A DNA stretch of 5,618 bases from Herminiimonas sp. (GTDB lineage Bacteria > Pseudomonadota > Gammaproteobacteria > Burkholderiales > Burkholderiaceae): the NCBI GenBank assembly GCA_014377155.1, contig JACMQD010000521.1:1-5618 (forward strand), read 5' to 3'. Positions within the stretch are counted from its first letter, which is position 1. The number at the start of each line of letters is the position of its first letter. The notes beneath the pieces are model-generated. The model was not told the origin of the DNA and did no database searches. It saw only the letters and a list, made by a program, of their open reading frames with translations. Of this stretch, positions 1 to 5,566 are shown piece after piece. The position numbers and the translations under genes were made by a program.

Positions 1-399
1 ACACATGAAATGGGTATCGTCGATGACATTGAGCGCTACCCCGCGCCCGGCGCAGGCCATTTGCAGCAATTCCAGCATGCGCCATTCGCCGGGCTCAGCC
101 ACACGCACCGATTGCGGCGCATGTTCGTCGATGACCGCCGCAAGGCGTTCGGCGAAGTCGCCGGTGAGCGGATCGTCGAGCTTGACATAAATAAAGGGCC
201 AGCCCCGGGTACCGATCTCGAGCGCGAAATGGCGCATCGCCGAGAGGAACAAGGCGATCCGTGCTTTATGCGACCACACAGCCATGCCTTCGCTGGCAGC
301 CTCGATCATCACGATCGCGTCTCGTACAGGATCGAAGCTCTCAAGCGCAGGATTAGAAAACGACAGTTGGTCGCCAAGGATCAAGATCAAATTACGCAT
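1..399 (-). CDS. FeS-BCP/CryB-type (6-4) photolyase or cryptochrome, N-terminal part (runs off left edge)
   Basis: The minus strand encodes the first 133 residues of a deoxyribodipyrimidine photolyase-related protein (DPRP family, bacterial FeS-BCP group). Members such as Agrobacterium PhrB use FAD, a 4Fe-4S cluster and a dimethyl-ribityllumazine antenna to repair (6-4) photoproducts; others act as cryptochromes. Visible here is the N-terminal antenna-binding Rossmann-like domain: ILGDQL at residues 7-12, HKARIALFLSAMRHFA at 44-59, AEPGEWR at 101-107 and DDTHFMC at 127-133. All match the family pattern from memory of PhrB. The FAD and cluster-binding C-terminal half lies outside the window, so repair versus signalling cannot be decided. 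The ATG at 399-397 is chosen because the family begins immediately before the ILGDQL strand, and an AAGGA lies 11 nt upstream (plus-strand 411-415). The gene is divergent from the glutathione peroxidase gene across 175 bp. No frameshift is seen. Confidence 0.9.
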   Translation of the reverse strand, partial: MRNLILILGDQLSFSNPALESFDPVRDAIVMIEAASEGMAVWSHKARIALFLSAMRHFALEIGTRGWPFIYVKLDDPLTGDFAERLAAVIDEHAPQSVRVAEPGEWRMLELLQMACAGRGVALNVIDDTHFMC

Positions 400-410
400 G
401 GCAAAAAATT

Positions 411-415
411 TCCTT
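411..415 (-). promoter_or_regulatory. Ribosome binding site of the photolyase-like gene
   Basis: The minus strand reads AAGGA here, followed by an 11-nt, T-rich spacer and the ATG at 399-397. The spacing is a little long, but this is the only purine-rich match upstream and it supports the chosen start. Confidence 0.5.
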
Positions 416-472
416 AATGAGCAACGGTCAGTAAAAGCTGGAACCAGATTGTGTCATCTTATGCGCTAAGAC

Positions 473-488
473 TGTGATCGAAATCACC
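473..488. promoter_or_regulatory. CRP/FNR-family-like palindromic operator
   Basis: The sequence is TGTGATCGAAATCACC, which is TGTGA-N6-TCACC. It matches 9 of the 10 core positions of the E. coli CRP consensus TGTGA-N6-TCACA, and contains perfect 5-bp arms GTGAT/ATCAC around a 4-bp centre. Its centre (480.5) lies 94 bp upstream of the gpx start codon and 81 bp from the photolyase start codon, so it could serve either promoter. The match and position are seen directly. The identity of the protein that binds it, a CRP/FNR-family member or another dimeric regulator, is inferred. Confidence 0.45.
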
Positions 489-496
489 CGACAATA

Positions 497-526
497 TTGA
501 AGCGAATAGTGATTTACTGGTATAGA
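497..526 (+). promoter_or_regulatory. Candidate sigma70-type promoter for gpx-folE2
   Basis: A -35-like TTGAAG (497-502) is separated by 18 nt from a -10-like TATAGA (521-526). Each matches 4 of 6 consensus positions. A second reading uses TAGAAT (523-528, 5 of 6) with a 20-nt spacer, the long spacing typical of MerR-family-controlled promoters. A further -10-like TATAAA lies at 540-545 but has no -35 partner at normal distance. The choice between these is uncertain. Confidence 0.3.
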
Positions 527-574
527 ATGTACGATCAAGTATAAATTAAAACCAGACAGTCGGAAAACAATAAC

Positions 575-1144
575 ATGAAGACAATCAGAATGGCTGTATC
601 GATCTTGGGTTTTAGCATGCTCGTGGCCAATGCGAGCTGGGCGCAGTCCGCTGCTACCTGTCCCCCTATTCTCGACCATAAATTCAATCGGCTGCAGGAT
701 GATGCTCCACAGAACTTATGTCAGTTCGCGGGCAAGGTGACGCTGGTTGTCAACACCGCAAGTTATTGCGGCTTCACGGTGCAGTACAAGGGCCTGGAAG
801 AGTTATACGCACGGTACCAGGCCAAGGGCCTGGTGGTTCTGGGGTTCCCATCGAATGATTTCGGCCAGCAGGAACCGGGCTCGAGCAAGGCCATCGCCGA
901 TCTTTGCTACAACACCTATGGCGTCAAGTTTCCGATGTTTTCCAAATCAGTCGTCACCGGGAGTACAGCAAATCCGCTGCACGCGGCTTTGGCCAAAGCC
1001 ACGGGCAAGTCGCCTGAATGGAATTTTCATAAATATTTGGTCGATCGCAGTGGCAAGGTGATCGCAAGCTTTCCGAGTGAAACCGTACCGACCGACAAAG
1101 TATTGATCGGCGCTATTGAAAAAGCACTTATTCAAAAACCCTAG
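575..1144 (+). CDS. Exported Cys-type glutathione peroxidase (thiol peroxidase)
   Basis: This 189-residue glutathione peroxidase family protein reduces hydrogen peroxide or lipid hydroperoxides with a thiol donor, probably in the periplasm. Residues 1-23 look like a Sec signal peptide: positive start MKTIR, hydrophobic core, and likely cleavage after the WA at 22-23. The catalytic tetrad is visible: peroxidatic Cys65 in NTASYCGFT, Gln99 in DFGQQEPGS, and Trp149/Asn150 in WNFHKYL. Codon 65 is TGC, so this is a Cys enzyme, not a selenoenzyme. Cys111, in a [12 protein letters not shown] stretch, aligns with the resolving Cys of thioredoxin-dependent plant-type Gpx, so glutathione may not be the true reductant. 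Cys29 and Cys49 are extra N-terminal cysteines. The ATG at 575 directly precedes the signal peptide, although the ribosome binding site is weak (GGAA at 562-565). folE2 follows after 28 nt, so co-transcription is likely. Confidence 0.92.
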   Translation: MKTIRMAVSILGFSMLVANASWAQSAATCPPILDHKFNRLQDDAPQNLCQFAGKVTLVVNTASYCGFTVQYKGLEELYARYQAKGLVVLGFPSNDFGQQEPGSSKAIADLCYNTYGVKFPMFSKSVVTGSTANPLHAALAKATGKSPEWNFHKYLVDRSGKVIASFPSETVPTDKVLIGAIEKALIQKP

Positions 1145-1172
1145 TTCGCACTTTTTTACGAGAGACTCCAAC

Positions 1173-1982
1173 ATGAATGCTCCTGAGAACAAGTCACTGC
1201 TCCCCGATGTGCAATCCATCGTCGATCAGCGCAACATCGCAATCCAGCGGGTTGGCGTGAAGTCCGTGATTTTTCCGGTAAAAATTGCCAGTACCTGCGA
1301 TATGCTGGGCGCGACCCATGCGACGGTTGCTAGCATCGACATGTATGTCGGCCTGCCGCCAGAGGTCAAGGGCACGCACATGTCGCGGTTTCTCGAAGTG
1401 CTGCATGCGATCGACCAGCCATTGTCGTTTTCGACGCTGCTCGATTTGATGACACAGATGCTGCAGCGGCTCGGTGCCGATAGTGGTTTCATCGAGATGC
1501 GGATGCCCTATTTCATGACTAAAACGGCGCCGGTATCGGGTGTCGAAAGTCTGATGGATTATCAACTGACGCTGCGCGTCGAGCGCAAGAGCGGCGTGAC
1601 CACCTATACCCAGCAAGTACTAGTGCCGGTCACCAGCCTGTGCCCGTGCTCCAAGGGGATATCGGCGTACGGTGCGCACAATCAGCGTTCGCACGTCACC
1701 ATCGCCGCGCAACTGCGCGAGGCGATGCCGATCGACGACCTGATCCGCATCGCCGAGGGCGCAGCGTCGTGCGAACTGTACGGTCTGCTAAAGCGGCCGG
1801 ATGAAAAATATGTCACCGAACGTGCTTACGACAATCCCAAGTTCGTCGAAGACCTGGTGCGTGACATCGCGCTGGTACTGAATGGCGACGCGCGCATCGT
1901 CGCCTACACGGTCGAAAGCGAAAATTTTGAATCCATTCACAACCACTCCGCGTATGCATTGATAGAGCACGACAAGCGGTAG
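1173..1982 (+). CDS. folE2: GTP cyclohydrolase IB (FolE2)
   Basis: FolE2 converts GTP to 7,8-dihydroneopterin triphosphate, the first step of tetrahydrofolate and pterin synthesis, in the cytoplasm. It is the alternative to FolE and can work with metals other than zinc. The 269-residue length is normal for the family. Hallmarks seen are KGTHMSRF (67-74), TAPVSG (118-123), SLCPCSK (155-161), [10 protein letters not shown] (167-176), [13 protein letters not shown] (204-216) and [14 protein letters not shown] (248-261). By alignment from memory with the Neisseria gonorrhoeae enzyme, the metal and catalytic residues are Cys157, His169 and Glu211, all present. The ATG at 1173 is preferred over an in-frame ATG at 1116 that lies inside gpx: it matches the family N-terminus and has GAGAG 8 nt upstream (1160-1164). 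It sits 28 nt after gpx with no visible terminator between them. No Zur-like palindrome is seen immediately upstream, unlike many zinc-controlled folE2 genes. Confidence 0.95.
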   Translation: MNAPENKSLLPDVQSIVDQRNIAIQRVGVKSVIFPVKIASTCDMLGATHATVASIDMYVGLPPEVKGTHMSRFLEVLHAIDQPLSFSTLLDLMTQMLQRLGADSGFIEMRMPYFMTKTAPVSGVESLMDYQLTLRVERKSGVTTYTQQVLVPVTSLCPCSKGISAYGAHNQRSHVTIAAQLREAMPIDDLIRIAEGAASCELYGLLKRPDEKYVTERAYDNPKFVEDLVRDIALVLNGDARIVAYTVESENFESIHNHSAYALIEHDKR

Positions 1983-1993
1983 CGAAAATTCAT

Positions 1994-2020
1994 TTCGGTT
2001 CGGAGATACAGCGGACCGAA
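1994..2020 (+). terminator. Hairpin after folE2, possible terminator without a T-tract
   Basis: TTCGGTTCG (1994-2002) pairs with CGGACCGAA (2012-2020) to give a 9-bp stem with one U-G wobble and a 9-nt loop, starting 11 nt past the folE2 stop. The position suits a transcript end. The following bases (CATGACG) contain no T-run, so a classical intrinsic terminator is doubtful; it could instead be a 3'-end stabilising hairpin upstream of Rho-dependent termination. Confidence 0.35.
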
Positions 2021-2126
2021 CATGACGCATACTGCAAGCCCGTGCGGTAACGCGATATCACGGTGTCATGCCCATACGGTTAGATACTTGCACTGCGAAG
2101 CCTCCCGGCAAAAACCGGCGGCACGT

Positions 2127-2161
2127 TCGAAGCGACCCTCCTCATCCCTTGGTCGCTTCGA
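2127..2161 (+). repeat. 11-bp perfect inverted repeat upstream of the flavoprotein gene
   Basis: TCGAAGCGACC (2127-2137) and GGTCGCTTCGA (2151-2161) are exact reverse complements around a pyrimidine-rich 13-nt loop (2138-2150). GCTTCG recurs at 2165-2170, giving an alternative partner for the left arm. The repeat ends 50 nt before the ATG at 2212. It lacks a downstream T-run, so it could be an attenuator, a leader hairpin or a DNA operator. Confidence 0.55.
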
Positions 2162-2186
2162 CCGGCTTCGTAGTAATTCTTATAAC
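2157..2186 (+). promoter_or_regulatory. Weak candidate promoter of the flavoprotein-DUF1365-Cfa operon
   Basis: TATAAC (2181-2186) matches 5 of 6 positions of a sigma70 -10 box and lies 25 nt before the start codon. The region 18 nt upstream (TTCGAC, 2157-2162) is a poor -35, so an activator or an alternative sigma factor may be needed. The putative -35 overlaps the right arm of the inverted repeat. Confidence 0.22.
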
Positions 2187-2199
2187 AAAACGATCGAGC

Positions 2200-2204
2200 A
2201 GGAG
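2200..2204 (+). promoter_or_regulatory. Ribosome binding site that decides the start at 2212
   Basis: AGGAG lies 7 nt before the ATG at 2212, the best Shine-Dalgarno match in the window. It fixes the start of the flavoprotein directly before its dinucleotide-binding strand and argues against the in-frame ATG at 2068. Confidence 0.8.
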
Positions 2205-2211
2205 TCAGGGC

Positions 2212-3522
2212 ATGAAAATCGCTGTCATCGGGGCCGGAATTTCCGGACTGTCCTGCGCATACCGGCTGTCGCAGGCCGGCTATGACGTGACCCTGTTCGA
2301 GGCCAACGATTATTTTGGCGGCCATACGCACACGGTCGACGTGTCGCTCGATGGCACTACCTTCGGCGTCGATACCGGTTTTCTGGTATTCAACCACAAG
2401 ACGTATCCGGAACTGACGAAGCTCTTCGACGAACTCGGCATCGAGACCGTCGCCACCGACATGTCTTTTTCAGTAAAATCCCCGGTCGATTCGCTGTTGG
2501 GCAAGCGCAGCCTCGAGTGGGCTGGCGGTGATCTCGATGCGGTCTTCGCGCAGCGGCGTAATGCGCTGAACCCTGCCTTCCTGCGCATGATCGCCGACAT
2601 CCTGCGGTTCAACAAACAAAGCACTGCGATGGCGCTGTCAGGCGAACTGGCGGCGGACGATCTGTCGCTCGGCGCTTTCCTCGACCGGCACGGCTACAGC
2701 GAAAAATTTCGCGAGTGGTATCTGCTGCCGATGGCGGGCTGCATCTGGTCCTGTCCGACCGCACAGATGCTGGCGTTTCCGGCTGCGACCTTCATCCGAT
2801 TTTGTCATAACCATGGACTGCTACAGGTCAATGACCGCCCGCAGTGGCAAACCGTCAAGGGTGGCGCGCGCCAGTATGTCGACAAGCTGCTGGCCGCGAT
2901 TCCCGGCAAGCGTCTGCACACACCGGTCATCGGCGTGACCCGCAACGTGCTGGGCGCGACACATCAGATCAAAATCGAGACGCGCGAAGCCGCGTATCTG
3001 TTCGACCATGTCGTCATGGCCAGCCACAGCGATGACAGCTTACGCATGCTCAAGGACGCCAGTGCCGACGAAAGTCGTCTGCTGGCTGCCGTGCGCTACC
3101 AGCCAAACCGGGCCGTGCTGCACACCGATGCCAGTTGCCTGCCGAATAAGCGCAAGGCCTGGTCGGCATGGAACTATCAAAGTGCGGGTGGCAAGGAGCC
3201 GATGGTCTGCGTGCACTACCTGATCAACCAGTTGCAACCGTTGCCATTCACCACGCCGGTAATCGTATCGCTCAATCCGATCGATCCTCCGCGACCCGAA
3301 TTGGTCATTGCTTCGTATGATTATTCGCATCCGGTGTTCGACGCCGCCGCCACGAGCGCCCAGCGCCAGTTGCCGGCCATCCAGGGACAGCGAAACACTT
3401 GGTTCGCCGGTGCCTGGACCGGCTACGGCTTTCATGAAGACGGCCTGAAATCCGGCTTGGCCGTGGCGCAGGCGATCGCCCGCCAGGGTATAGCATCGCT
3501 ACACGAAATGCAGGCAGCCTGA
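2212..3522 (+). CDS. FAD-dependent amine-oxidase-like flavoprotein (COG2907 type)
   Basis: This 436-residue protein belongs to the predicted NAD/FAD-binding amine oxidase-like family that accompanies DUF1365 and Cfa-like genes. An N-terminal Rossmann FAD fold is clear: MKIAVIGAGISGLSCAYRL with GxGxxG at 7-12, and the ribose-binding acid Glu30 in LFEAND. GGHTHT (36-41) follows the fold, then DTGFLVFN (54-61). The middle has GCIWSCP (176-182) and FPAATFIRFCHNHGLL (189-204), typical of this family. The C-terminus has the second FAD-contacting block WFAGAWTGYG (397-406) followed by FHEDGLKSG (407-415). There is no signal peptide. The substrate is not established by the sequence. Given its partners, a redox step on an acyl chain (desaturation, isomerisation or oxidation of a methylated lipid) is a reasonable inference; an amine substrate is less likely. 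The DUF1365 gene follows after 11 nt. Confidence 0.9.
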   Translation: MKIAVIGAGISGLSCAYRLSQAGYDVTLFEANDYFGGHTHTVDVSLDGTTFGVDTGFLVFNHKTYPELTKLFDELGIETVATDMSFSVKSPVDSLLGKRSLEWAGGDLDAVFAQRRNALNPAFLRMIADILRFNKQSTAMALSGELAADDLSLGAFLDRHGYSEKFREWYLLPMAGCIWSCPTAQMLAFPAATFIRFCHNHGLLQVNDRPQWQTVKGGARQYVDKLLAAIPGKRLHTPVIGVTRNVLGATHQIKIETREAAYLFDHVVMASHSDDSLRMLKDASADESRLLAAVRYQPNRAVLHTDASCLPNKRKAWSAWNYQSAGGKEPMVCVHYLINQLQPLPFTTPVIVSLNPIDPPRPELVIASYDYSHPVFDAAATSAQRQLPAIQGQRNTWFAGAWTGYGFHEDGLKSGLAVAQAIARQGIASLHEMQAA

Positions 3523-3533
3523 CCGGGCCGGCG

Positions 3534-4328
3534 ATGCACGCTTCCCTCAACCAAGCAAAGCTGGGCTTCGGCCGGATACGCCACACACGGGTGCGCCCGG
3601 CCGCGCATGCGTTCGACTACGGCGTGTATTTCTTTCGTCTGCCTTTGCGCTCAATGGCTGAAGGTGGCCTGTCGTCGGCGCTGTTTTCGCGTAACCGCTT
3701 CAATCTGCTGTCTTTTTTCGACCACGATCACGGCGATGGCAAGCAACCACTCGTGGCCTGGATCGATGGCCTGTTAAAGGCGGAAGGCATCGATGATGCC
3801 GATGGCGAAATCTGGCTACAGGCCTTTCCGCGCGTGCTGGGCTACGTCTTCAATCCGGTTTCGTTCTGGTTCTGCCATCGCAAGGATGGCGCGCTGCGCG
3901 CGATCCTGTGCGAAGTGCGCAACACGTTCGGTGAGAAACACAGCTATCTGCTCGATACCGGCGCGGTCATGGCATACGGTGCGGAACTGACCGCACGCAA
4001 GATTTTCCATGTGTCGCCGTTCTGTCCCGTAGAAGGCCAGTATCGCTTCCGTTTCATGCAGACCACCGACAATGCCGGTGGGCGCACTCGCGAGCGTTCA
4101 GTGGCGCGCATCGACTACGACGATGACGCCGGTCCGCTGTTGCTGACCAGCCTGTCCGGTACCCTGCAGCCGCTGTCGAATGCAGCAGTCGCCAGGGCAT
4201 TTCTCACCTATCCGATGATGACCTTCGGCGTGATTGCGAGAATCCATTGGCAGGCATTGCGCCTCTGGCTCAAGCGTGTTCCTTTCTTTTCCAAACCTGC
4301 ACCACCGCCGACTGGGCTTAGCCGATGA
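3534..4328 (+). CDS. DUF1365 family protein (COG3496)
   Basis: This 264-residue member of DUF1365 has no assigned biochemical function that I know. Family landmarks visible are RHTRVRPAAHAFDYGVYFFR (16-35), an acidic His-rich DHDHGDG (63-69), WLQAFPRVLGYVFNPVSFWF (94-113), CEVRNTFGEKHSYLL (126-140) and KIFHVSPF (156-163). There is a hydrophobic or amphipathic C-terminal stretch around 222-247, ending in a basic, proline-rich tail. The conserved Asn-Pro-Val-Ser-Phe and Asn-Thr-Phe-Gly-Glu blocks resemble a binding fold, and the C-terminal part could touch the membrane. The start at 3534 has a poor ribosome binding site but places the family N-terminus correctly and lies 11 nt after the flavoprotein stop. 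The stop overlaps the next start as ATGA (4325-4328), which implies translational coupling. The conserved neighbourhood suggests a partner in the same lipid modification. Confidence 0.88.
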   Translation: MHASLNQAKLGFGRIRHTRVRPAAHAFDYGVYFFRLPLRSMAEGGLSSALFSRNRFNLLSFFDHDHGDGKQPLVAWIDGLLKAEGIDDADGEIWLQAFPRVLGYVFNPVSFWFCHRKDGALRAILCEVRNTFGEKHSYLLDTGAVMAYGAELTARKIFHVSPFCPVEGQYRFRFMQTTDNAGGRTRERSVARIDYDDDAGPLLLTSLSGTLQPLSNAAVARAFLTYPMMTFGVIARIHWQALRLWLKRVPFFSKPAPPPTGLSR

Positions 4329-5566
4329 CAATCAATACGATCAATCCGCAATCGATGCAGTTCGACGGCCGCACTGACGTTTTACGCACCGAGCACTTTC
4401 CTTCACAGGTCAAGTTCATCCTGCAGTTGATGGCGAAGCTCGAACACGGCGCGCTTTGCATGAAGTTCCCTGACGGTCAGACTGCAACCTTCGGCGATGC
4501 GTCGCATCCGGTGATGCTGAATATGAAGAACTGGGAAGTGTGCAATGCTGCGCTCAAATCCGGCGATATCGGTTTTGCCGAAACCTTCATCGACGGCCAC
4601 TGGAGTACGGACAATCTGCCTGGCCTGATCGAAATTCTGGTACGCAATCGGCAGGCAGTCGAATCGGTGATCTACGGTACCTGGTGGGGTAGCTTGCTGT
4701 ATCGCGCCAAGCATCTGTTCAACCGCAATTCGAAGTCCGGCAGCCGCAAAAACATCCACGCGCATTACGATATCGGCAACGATTTCTACAAGCTCTGGCT
4801 CGATCCGTCGATGACCTATTCGAGCGCGCTGTTTTCCAGCGGCCATGTAGAAAATTTGCAAGATGCGCAAACGGCCAAGTACCGCCGCATCCTTGACGAA
4901 GTCAAGGTCAAGCCTGATGCCCGGATACTGGAGATCGGCTGCGGCTGGGGCGGCTTTGCCGAGATCGCGGCGCGCGACGGCGGCGCACGCGTGACCGGTC
5001 TGACGCTGTCGACCGAACAGCTGCAGTTCGCCCACCAGCGCCTGAAACAGGCCGGCGTGGCCGACCGTGTCGAACTGCTGTTACAAGACTATCGCGACAC
5101 CAGCGGCAAATTCGATGCGATCGCGTCAATTGAAATGTTTGAAGCCGTGGGCGAGTCTTACTGGCCGAGCTATTTCGAATGCATCGCGCGTAACCTGAAG
5201 CAAAACGGCCGGGCCTGTATCCAGACCATCGTCATCGCCGACGAACTGTTTGCCCGCTACCGCAAGGGCACCGACTTCATTCAGCAGTATATTTTCCCCG
5301 GCGGGATGCTGCCGTCGCCGGCGGTGTTTCGCCGGCATGCCGAACGCCACGGCCTGCGGGTGGTCAATGAATTTGCGTTCGGTCTGGACTATGCCCGCAC
5401 GCTCGAAGAATGGCGCAACGCCTTCAAGGAGCAACTCCCGCGGGTACGGGCGCAAGGCTTCGACGATCGCTTCCTGCGCACCTGGGAATTCTATCTTGCG
5501 TACTGCGAAGCGGGCTTTCGCGCCGGTAGCATCGACGTGGCGCAATTCACACTCGAAAAAACATGA
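4325..5566 (+). CDS. Cfa-family SAM-dependent fatty acid methyltransferase, non-canonical
   Basis: This 413-residue member of the cyclopropane-fatty-acyl-phospholipid synthase family transfers a methyl group from S-adenosylmethionine to an unsaturated acyl chain of membrane phospholipid. An N-terminal lipid-binding region (about 1-140, with GDIGFAETFIDGHW at 80-93) is followed by HAHYDIGNDFYKLWLDPSMTYS (start at 145) and the SAM-binding motif ILEIGCGWGG at 201-210. Next come LLLQDYRD (251-258), MFEAVGESYW (271-280) and the C-terminal YIFPGGMLPS (322-331). Against E. coli Cfa recalled from memory, the bicarbonate ligands Glu239, Ile268 and Tyr317 are kept (Glu273, Ile302, Tyr356). Cys139 is Ser167, His266 is Gln300, and the His in FEHVG is Ala274. 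This suggests that the ring-closing deprotonation is altered, favouring a methylated or furan-type product over cyclopropane. The gene overlaps its neighbours on both sides by ATGA. It is not classical housekeeping cfa. Confidence 0.9.
   Translation: MTINTINPQSMQFDGRTDVLRTEHFPSQVKFILQLMAKLEHGALCMKFPDGQTATFGDASHPVMLNMKNWEVCNAALKSGDIGFAETFIDGHWSTDNLPGLIEILVRNRQAVESVIYGTWWGSLLYRAKHLFNRNSKSGSRKNIHAHYDIGNDFYKLWLDPSMTYSSALFSSGHVENLQDAQTAKYRRILDEVKVKPDARILEIGCGWGGFAEIAARDGGARVTGLTLSTEQLQFAHQRLKQAGVADRVELLLQDYRDTSGKFDAIASIEMFEAVGESYWPSYFECIARNLKQNGRACIQTIVIADELFARYRKGTDFIQQYIFPGGMLPSPAVFRRHAERHGLRVVNEFAFGLDYARTLEEWRNAFKEQLPRVRAQGFDDRFLRTWEFYLAYCEAGFRAGSIDVAQFTLEKT

Larger units (their letters stand above)
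400..574. promoter_or_regulatory. Divergent intergenic promoter region between the photolyase-like and gpx genes
   Basis: This 175-bp gap separates two divergently oriented genes, so it must hold the 5' signals of both unless one lacks its own promoter. It is clearly more AT-rich than the flanking genes, especially from about 490 to 574. It contains a CRP-like palindrome (473-488), a sigma70-like element pair facing gpx (497-526), further AT-rich -10-like blocks (TATAAA at 540-545), and a weak TGATTT/TAAGAT pair on the minus strand facing the photolyase gene. No convincing gene is seen in either direction. Confidence 0.7.
1983..2211 (+). other. Intergenic region between folE2 and the flavoprotein-DUF1365-Cfa operon
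   Basis: This 229-nt gap separates two same-strand gene groups. It holds a hairpin just past the folE2 stop (1994-2020), a small CCGG-N6-CCGG hairpin (2105-2118), an 11-bp perfect inverted repeat (2127-2161), a -10-like TATAAC (2181-2186) and the ribosome binding site of the next gene (2200-2204). In-frame ATGs at 2022 and 2068 open short frames that I judge non-coding. The layout suggests termination or attenuation after folE2 and a separate start for the downstream operon. Confidence 0.6.

Noticed and set aside
10..417. 135-codon plus-strand open frame across the left edge
   Set aside because: It is antisense to the clear photolyase-like coding sequence, and its translation shows no recognisable domain.
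767..769. Possible selenocysteine at the Gpx active site
   Set aside because: The active-site codon is TGC, an ordinary Cys, so no recoding is needed.
1116..1172. 19-residue extension of FolE2 from an ATG inside gpx
   Set aside because: The FolE2 family starts near the ATG at 1173, which has its own Shine-Dalgarno. The extension is a frame-shifted reading of the gpx 3' end.
2068..2211. 48-residue N-terminal extension of the flavoprotein from an in-frame ATG at 2068
   Set aside because: The extension crosses the 11-bp inverted repeat, has no family-like sequence, and the ATG at 2212 has AGGAG at ideal spacing directly before the GxGxxG strand.
2022..2285. Short open frame starting in the folE2-flavoprotein gap
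   Set aside because: It has low-complexity composition, no ribosome binding site, and overlaps the flavoprotein gene in another frame.
4403..5035. 210-codon minus-strand open frame inside the methyltransferase gene
   Set aside because: The plus strand here encodes a conserved Cfa-family protein; the antisense frame is a by-product of GC-rich codon use and has no recognisable motifs.
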